From assembly GCA_009760855.2 (NCBI GenBank), contig WPIO01000015.1, forward strand, positions 327,001 through 391,000: a stretch of 64,000 nucleotides of DNA. Reading direction: 5' to 3'. Positions within the stretch are counted from its first letter, which is position 1, and each line of letters starts with the position of its first letter. The translations under genes were made by a program, and so were the position numbers. The notes under the pieces are model-generated. The model had not been told where the DNA came from, ran no database searches, and worked only from the letters and a program-made list of their open reading frames with translations. The DNA is from Cristatella mucedo (Eukaryota; Bryozoa; Phylactolaemata; Cristatellidae). Below, piece by piece: positions 57,111 through 64,000 of this stretch.

Positions 57111-58589
57111 CTTGTTGCATGTCACTGCGGTTTGTGAGTAATGGAGAGGTTACCTGAATAGTTGCAGCCGATGCTCGGTGTCAGTTGGATTGCCTTTGAT
57201 GGATGTTTTTGCGAACTGCCGTGTTTCGTCGACCCGTTTGCAGTAGTGGCTTCCCACCTGGGCTGCATTCGAGTCCTGCGTGATCACGTTCTCACTCTCA
57301 TGAGAATGCACCCAAGCCAAGACTGTTGAGTTCGTGTGTGACTTGTGTGGAGCTGACGTCTATTTAGAAATAATCATTGTTATACTAGTTAGTACATAAA
57401 ACCGTATCCCAGTCTGTGGCGTGGCTGCATTGTTGGTTCTCAGTCGATGACTAGTGTGGGATATTGCTATCAGGTGGTCTCTACTGGATTCGGTCTCTGC
57501 TGACCGGCGTGCCACCAAGAAAAAGCTGTGGTCTCAAGTTAGTCAACGCCAGCCCGTTATTGCCTTTTGCAATAGTGAAATTAATAAGTCGTGCTTATTG
57601 CATCCTAAGAGAACTCCACCTGTTTCCAGGTGCTTTGCAACTTACTGCAAGAAAGACAACCATTACTTAATCTAAGTTAGTTCTGCTAGACAAACATGCA
57701 CAAGCAAGTTCCCAAAAATCTCACTCACTCACGACCTCTGGTTGTTTTGATCCTCAGCTACCAACATGCACTCAGTCTATGCACAGAAAAGCTTAGCACA
57801 GAGGAATGTGTGCAAGTTCATTGAGACCCTGTACTAAAACATGTTGTTTTTGCCCTTGGTAACCACGTGCGCTGCTTGGTAGGGCCTCGTCAGTCATTCA
57901 GAGGGACACTTTTACTCCGAAAGAGCAAAGCAAGCATGTGTGGAACAGGTACGATTGTAGCCTTTATCAATAATTCTTTCAAATCAGGAGTTGGTGCGAT
58001 GCCAGTACGTGGTGAGTTCCTAGCTTTGAAAGCATAGTAACTTAGGGCGTTGCCCCGTAGACATTTCAAATTTTCAGGAGTGAAAGTAATCAACGTAAGT
58101 TCTGATGAGCAGGTGAGGGGGGATTGATGCCGGTTCGTTGGTGCCTTTTGTAGTCCCTCGTCCCTGCTCGCCCAGTGACTTCGCAGCTTTGATCGTCCGG
58201 TGTGCACACGGTCGTCCATCTCAGACGAACCGCTCTGCCTATCGATAAGGCAGGCATGACATGCGAGTGGCTATCGTTCGCGACGACCTTGCTCGACCGA
58301 CTGCTTCGCCCTTGACCCGGCGGCACCCCTGCAGCCTTCGATGTCATGCCAAAGTACTGGCTGTGCGTTGGCTCTTCAGTTTTCCCCAGCACTGCTGCGA
58401 TCCGTCTGACTGCAGTGTGACCTTGAGATTCCAGCTGCGGTTCGATCGACACGAAGTTTCGACCCCGAACTGCGAACCCATTCGGGCGCAGTGAGAGACT
58501 TGCTCTGCGGGCAGCTGTTGCCACGATCTATCCATCTACGTAGGAAAGCTGGCAGAGATGACGACGGAATCAAGACCTGATGTTACAAA
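57111..58589. other. no gene recognised
   Basis: A short tRNA-like remnant ('ctgcattcgagtcctgcgtg') lies near 57265. A LINE-tail-like remnant lies at 57597-57640. Opposed frames at 58090-58524 have no recognisable family. Confidence 0.35.
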
Positions 58590-58720
58590 TGCACGGACCA
58601 ACTTAGATGTGGTATCCCTGTCTAAACAAACCCTAATTTTAGCAATGTTATGTAGCTGAAAGTAGGCAGACTTGACTGTGGAGCTGATGAATTTGGGAGA
58701 TGACACTTAAATTTGGCACA
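58590..58720 (-). repeat. LINE family 1 fragment, antisense
   Basis: Antisense of the region encoding STVKSAYFQLHNIAKIRACL in the intact copy ('tagctgaaagtaggcagact' here). Confidence 0.65.
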
Positions 58721-59124
58721 GATTCAACAGGAAATAGGCTTTTTAACTAGGTATGAAGGAGCCAAGTCGCGATGGGCCTTCTGGGCTAGCGTAAGAACTT
58801 TACTCTGGATCCGCGGATCACCAGAAGCCATGACAACTGCATCATCAAAGGAGACACGTGACGGAACCTCTGGGATTTATTACCTAGCCTTGCTGTATTC
58901 ATTCCTGCTGCATCTGTTGTCTTGTTACTTTTCTGGTAGCCCAGCCAAAACGAAATTGCAAAAAATCTAGCCGAGACAGAACCAGGGAGCTAATAAGGTT
59001 TTTGCGAGGCACCCTCGTTGACAGTCCCTAATCTCATATATGAATCGGACGTGAGGGTTAGTGTGGAGGCTATCTTCTGGCAACCGAGATTAGAGTGGGT
59101 AGGCTATTTACTGCCCGACCACCA

Positions 59125-59220
59125 CCATGTTCGTGCTTCCTTTGCAGCAATTTTAAAGAGCCTAGAAAGAGATTGAGTTCTCTGAGGGCGCTTTATCAAA
59201 TGTGTTATTAATATTGTAAT
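59125..59220 (+). repeat. LINE family 1, extreme 3' end
   Basis: 'cctttgcagcaattttaaag' then the terminal motif and a short ATT-rich tail. Confidence 0.8.
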
Positions 59221-59632
59221 TCCGCCGACTTCCGAGCGGGGCAAGGACAAGAACGGCGGCAGTTTGATTAAACCTCTTTACAACGATATCGCACCACAAC
59301 AATACCAAGGGAACTAAACAGTACTACTGGGGGGCCCTGGGTACATTAGACTATGAGGGGGGATGAGGAACGGAACTATGCTTACGCCTACACTTTCAAT
59401 CTGCTAAATTCAGGGTTTGTACGCCAGGGTGCCCGCCCGATGAAAGCTTTTTTTCGGGGACTGCGTCCAGTGAATATCGAGGCAAGTATATTTAAAAGTA
59501 TGCTACTACTGTTCCACTACTACTAACTTCTATAGAGGCTAGTGGAAATTATGAAGTAGCAGAAGAATGATTTAACAATTAGCTTTTCTTTTACTAGCAT
59601 CTTAGCTGGTAGACATTCGGTTCAATGATAGG

Positions 59633-59812
59633 AAAAAATACTAGCTGATTTAACAACCTCTTTTGCATAGCAGTAGAAGAGCCTTAGATGCTATCACCAC
59701 CCCCTCGCGGTGTCAATAATTGATCGCTCACTGCAGGATTTGAACCCACGACCTCAGGATCGAGGTCGCGAAGAGCGACTGCCTTACCTAGGAAGCAGCC
59801 GTAGTCACCCGA
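59633..59812 (-). repeat. SINE-B
   Basis: Minus strand: GGTGACTACGGCTGCTTCCT head (diverged A box), B box GTGGGTTCAAATCCTGC, body and tail ('gcaaaagaggttgttaaatc'). The most diverged of the complete copies. Confidence 0.75.
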
Positions 59813-60083
59813 ACCTTTTAGCAAAGCAGCGACTGCTTCACGCCGATGCTTTGCGGGAACGCTAGGTTACACAAAAGTATAATAACACAAGTGTGGGTTT
59901 TTCGCAATCCAGAATTGCGTCACTCATCTTTTATGTAATATGCAAGCACAGCTTGCGAATTGGCCATGCACTGTTAAGTATTCCTGTAGATGGGAGGCTG
60001 GGTGAGCGACAATTCACAACGCTTTATTTTTTGAGAAGCAATGTTGAAAACGTAACGGAAAAAGGAAAGAATATATATATATA

Positions 60084-60415
60084 TACCTGGTCATTGACAA
60101 CGGCACTGATATAGTAATTGTTGACGCGACGGTACCGTTCGATAGCACCGAGGATGCTCTGATTATGGAAGCCCGGAAAAAGACCGATGAATATGCAGCC
60201 ATCGCCCGGTCTTTCCTGACCGCTGGCTACCGGCCGGCTGTGGCGAGGCCCTCCGCGGTCGGGGCTCTCAGCAGCTGGTGGCCAAATAATGAAGCTTGCC
60301 TGGCCGACCTCTGCATCCCACGAGCAGCAAAGACGATTTTAAGCGCCACTGCTTCTCCGACATGATTATCGGCTCGGAAGGCGTGTGGTCCTTGTTCTTA
60401 AATCGGAAGGGCAGG
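60084..60415 (+). pseudogene. fragment of an R2/NeSL-type retrotransposon: restriction-like endonuclease domain
   Basis: The frame from 60084 reads YLVIDNGTDIVIVDATVPFD, ALIMEARKKTDEYAAIARSF and VGALSSWWPNNEACLADL. The order (D..IVD.T.PF, then AR..K..(K/E)Y..., then (F)VGALGSW.P.N...L..L) is that of the C-terminal restriction-like endonuclease of RLE-class non-LTR retrotransposons, which nicks target DNA. A frameshift near 60335 moves the ending (DMIIGSEGVWSLFL) to another frame. No RT domain precedes it, so it is a 5' truncated dead copy. Confidence 0.65.
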
Positions 60416-60885
60416 GCACCGCTGGCTAATGTATCAACGCCCTTTTTATATTTTAATAAATCGGTGTATGCATATAGTCTTTCATTTGTTATTTATATAA
60501 ATATATATGCGTAGTCCTCTATTTTTTGAGTGACAGAGATACATTACATTGCTGTCTCAGGACTGCAATGTGAAGATGTGCATTTCTGTGAACCTCCTGA
60601 ATGCTTGCTTAAGCATTGCTGCATATTGCCATTAACAGCTTGAGCAAGTCGTCACACAAGCACTGAAGCCCGCCCACCAAGCCAAAGGCCAACCTTCGCA
60701 TGTCTTATTAATTTATTTAGTTTCTTCAAGGTACCCATAGAAACGCATAAATTCCTCCAGTCTCGTGCGATAGGCATAGCCGTCAGCAAGAAACATGATA
60801 ACGGTGATGACCATCAGTTACCACGACCGTGGGCTGGCTCGTGATGCCAGCCGCCTTGGATTGAGAATCAGTAGAGCTGCAGGCC

Positions 60886-61049
<164 letters not shown>

Positions 61050-61262
61050 CAATGCTGCAGAAGACTGTGAACATGCACGCATCGATACTGATGACAACTT
61101 TTTCGCTAACTGTGATGATTAAAGTAAACTGATATCTACGCAAAGTGAGCTTTATGTTCAGCAATCCAATCTTCTACTGAAACCTTTTTCAAAATTGTTT
61201 CCATAAATTTGGGGTGCGGCTTCTACTTGGGTAGGACTTATACTCATAGAAATACGATAAAT

Positions 61263-61316
61263 ACGTGCGCGCACACACACGCACACACACGCGCACACAC
61301 ACACACACACACACAC

Positions 61317-61348
<32 letters not shown>
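61263..61348 (+). repeat. (CA)n-(TA)n microsatellite
   Basis: CA/CG units then TA units, joined directly to the tail of a minus-strand LINE. Confidence 0.95.
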
Positions 61349-61351
<3 letters not shown>

Positions 61352-62060
61352 GAAATTTGTACTTGGCGTTGGAAGAAATAAGTCTTTTTTTAGGTTCTTT
61401 ACATTTGCTGTGAAGGAAGCATATCAATACGGTTAAAAATAACACGCACAGCATTAGCACCATGGACACATAGAGAGCAACTGAAATGGCTTCAGTGAAT
61501 GCTGATAGGAGCAGGTGCTTTGAGATTCTTCTTTAATGTCATTAGGTTAGGGATGTCGTGCCGTCACTCTTGAGTGAGCCCTAGACTTTAGAAGCATATG
61601 ATCTAAAGGCACGTTCTCTAAAATGTTTGACGATAGTTATAGGCACAAGTAATCAACTTCGGCCTGATGAGCTCATGGCAAAATGTTCATCCTGATTGAG
61701 AAGTAACCCTGATATGTAGGCTGGAGCAAGAGGGTGAAGTAAAAAGTGAGTTACAAAATCCTAAGTCGATGTACTGCTTGATTGGGTGCCTGTGCAGGTC
61801 GTCGAGAAGTGGTGCAATGTAGCTATTGCAATGTTCACGACAGACAAGACTTGCTGATGAGTTTAGCAGTAACTGTAAGGGCAATCGCGTACTGCCTGAA
61901 AACCTGCAAGCAGTGAGAAACATAAGTCACACATGCCGGCACCAACTTAGGATGTGGCATGTCCCTGTCTAAGCGAGCCCGTATTTTTCAAAGGTTATTT
62001 GTCTGCAAGTAGGCATACTCGACATTGGAGCTGATGTGGCCCTTTACTGAAAGATACACG
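61345..62060 (-). repeat. LINE family 1, decayed copy
   Basis: Minus strand: LLNSSASLVCREHCNSYIAP and DDLHRHPIKQYIDL match the LVQNSAARLICRERR and DLHWLPVKQRIDF blocks. A UTR and a decayed terminal motif follow at 61360-61440. Confidence 0.75.
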
Positions 62061-63689
62061 GTGATTTCACGCACAAACAACAGGAGACATGCTATCCGAG
62101 CCCATTTCAAGGGCTAGGCTTTCAAATTTCTAAATAGCATTAGGTTCATGATGAAAGCCCTACAGCCACCACAGGTTGCTTGCATCTGCTCGCAATGGAG
62201 TATCTTCAAAGACGGGTCTGGCAGCTATGAGCATGCTGTGCACAGACAGTTTTACCGTCCCGCTGACTGACGAACAATGACAAACGCATGTGGCTTAAAG
62301 ACGGCCCCATTTCTTAAGAGCTGGCGTTGCTATGGGCATCTAAGTATCAAATCAAATAGCCTTGACCCTATCACAAGTAATGCAGCCGTCGACAGAGTGC
62401 AGGAGAAAGTCTCTCAACCAGCAAGACTGCACAGGCTACTTGTCCACATGACTAGCAGCAATCAGCAGCCGAGTTTATTATGCAGATCACAGCCTGGAGC
62501 CTGGAGTGCCTCAGCCTATGCAGTGGCAAGCGTTGATTGTCACTGCATAGGTTGAAGTGCAAAGTTGTGAGCGTTTCGAAATGAAAGATAATATGACGCC
62601 GACCGGTTCCAACGAGACACCACTAGATTAAGTGAGAAATAGAACCAGTAAGTAACCTGCGGCGGCAAGACTTGGATTTCGTTGCTGCCTCGGACAGGAA
62701 TAAGACTTATTAAAACGACTTCAGTAAGTAATCTTTTTCATGTTTCCTTAATACTGAACACGTCTTTTGCTAGTGCAGAACACATTGTCAAGAGGCCCAG
62801 CGAGCCCTTGTGTGCCACCTACGAGTTGGGTCGCTGGCTCAACACGCCAGCCGTGGTGTCATAGCATCACTCCATAGCTGCAGTTCAATGGCCTACTCAC
62901 TATTCAATCAGTGTGCAAGACGCCTCCGTGCATCTAACTATGTGCTATGGCTAGAACTCATGCTTGGACACTGAGCTGAGCAGATGTCTTCGGTGCTATG
63001 AGCACGAGCAATTTACTGTGACAGGCATTATGGTCATGCTAGACCCAGTTTATGGCATCTTCGGATGATGGATGTAGTGCTGGCAGTACCCTCTCTAGCA
63101 CAACGACTAGACGAAGGCCCTACGTGCCGCTCTGCGACCACCATTTGTTCACCGGTGCGACTAAGCCTCAATGATTAATGTTATTCCGGCATAAAACTGT
63201 CAAATGCTCGGTCCCGGAGGTTACGGTCTCCGAGCCGGTCATAATGTACTTAATATCTCCAGGCTGCTGTTTGATGGCTTATCGAAGTTGCTGGGCAGTA
63301 GCCCAGCATGCGGATCAAGTGCCCGTGATCCCCTTCTTTCACGGCATCTTTATTATCTTTATTTGCTAGTTGCGGCTGAGAAGCAAAGTTCGAATAATCT
63401 AAACTGCCGCCGTTAAGGATCGCCCTATCGGATAGCTGAGGCTGTACGGACAGGAGGGCGTGGCTGGAAGTCCAGATGACTAAACAGCCAGTCCCCCCAC
63501 TAGATGCTCGAATCGTTAGCATTTCTCGGCTATTTCAGCTTAATCTTTCTCAGCAGCAGTGCTTGAGACGAAAGCTGGCCAACTCCTTTGCTAGTGCCTG
63601 CCATTCCACGCGTGTGACTGATTCATCACTGATGGCATAGGTCCTGTGTGAGTAGTAGATTTGAGAGATTTGATGACAACAGACAACTA
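62061..63689. other. no gene recognised
   Basis: Frames below 100 codons without recognisable content. Confidence 0.35.
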
Positions 63690-64000
63690 GAGCCTCCGCG
63701 TGAAGGGCATCCCAGGGATATGTGTTTAGTCCACTTCTTTTCACGACTAATGTGTCCGAAATGTAATCACTAATTAACAATCCAGGGTATCACTTTATGC
63801 TAATGACACGGAGCAGTACCTGTTCTTGGATCCATCTCTGCATTGCAGCACATCGAACTGTCACAGTTTTCTTGCCGCATTTGTTGCCGACTTTCATACT
63901 CGAATTTAGCAAGAGTTCTCAAATAAATAAAACTAAATTGTTATGGTAAAACCTGGTGTTACTCAGAAATCGGAAGGCCCAAACTTAGACATGGGCCTGG
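63690..64000 (+). pseudogene. LINE family 1 reverse transcriptase, decayed, runs off the window
   Basis: Traces of GVPQGSVLGP ('gggcatcccagggatatgtg') are followed by YHFMLMTRS/SLYANDTEQYLFLDPS (YADDTQLYLCFDPS in the intact copies; the first catalytic Asp is Asn here) and CSTSNCHSFLAAF. It has several frameshifts. Confidence 0.75.

Noticed and set aside
58090-58524. 144-codon minus-strand frame
   Set aside because: No recognisable domain, and an equally open frame lies opposite. Probably chance in a locally GC-rich stretch.

Overview
The window is nuclear DNA from an invertebrate-type animal. The coding parts are short exons with GT/AG borders, separated by introns of 0.2 to 9.7 kb. The introns are packed with 3'-truncated LINEs, tRNA-derived SINEs and long (GA)n/(CT)n, (CA)n and (TA)n microsatellites. 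There are no operons, Shine-Dalgarno sites or prokaryotic genes. I cannot name the species from sequence alone.

Two protein genes can be built exon by exon, and they are arranged head to head. On the minus strand (7189-27936) lies a five-exon gene. It encodes a leucine-rich-repeat domain fused to an ADP-ribosylglycohydrolase (ARH/DraG) domain whose metal-binding motifs are eroded. Its 5' exon was not found. On the plus strand (32406-55762) lies a complete 13-exon orthologue of B3GLCT, the beta-1,3-glucosyltransferase that glucosylates O-fucose on thrombospondin type 1 repeats in the ER. The reconstructed frame is 493 codons with consistent splice phases throughout. The space between them (27.9-32.4 kb) holds two long GA tracts, a SINE and a CpG-dense block (about 30.9-32.8 kb) that ends over B3GLCT exon 1 and is the likely promoter.

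Layout: 1-1.25 kb, CpG-dense block with a possible first exon of an unknown acidic protein; 1.25-7.2 kb, repeats and unannotated DNA; 7.2-27.9 kb, LRR-ARH gene, with an almost full reverse transcriptase domain of an L2/CR1-like LINE antisense in its last intron; 27.9-32.4 kb, divergent intergenic region; 32.4-57.1 kb, B3GLCT and its probable 3' UTR, which contains a purine-rich minisatellite; 57.1-64 kb, repeats including a fragment of an R2/NeSL-type retrotransposon endonuclease.

The repeats form a small ecosystem. LINE family 1 (L2/CR1-like, tail AGTTCTCTGAGGGCGCTTTA plus an ATT tail) has more than a dozen copies. LINE family 2 is seen only as 3' fragments. SINE-A is a tRNA-like head with a tail resembling the LINE family 1 end. 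SINE-B has a different tail. Nested insertions give relative ages. No functional link between the two protein genes is implied by the sequence beyond a possible shared promoter region.
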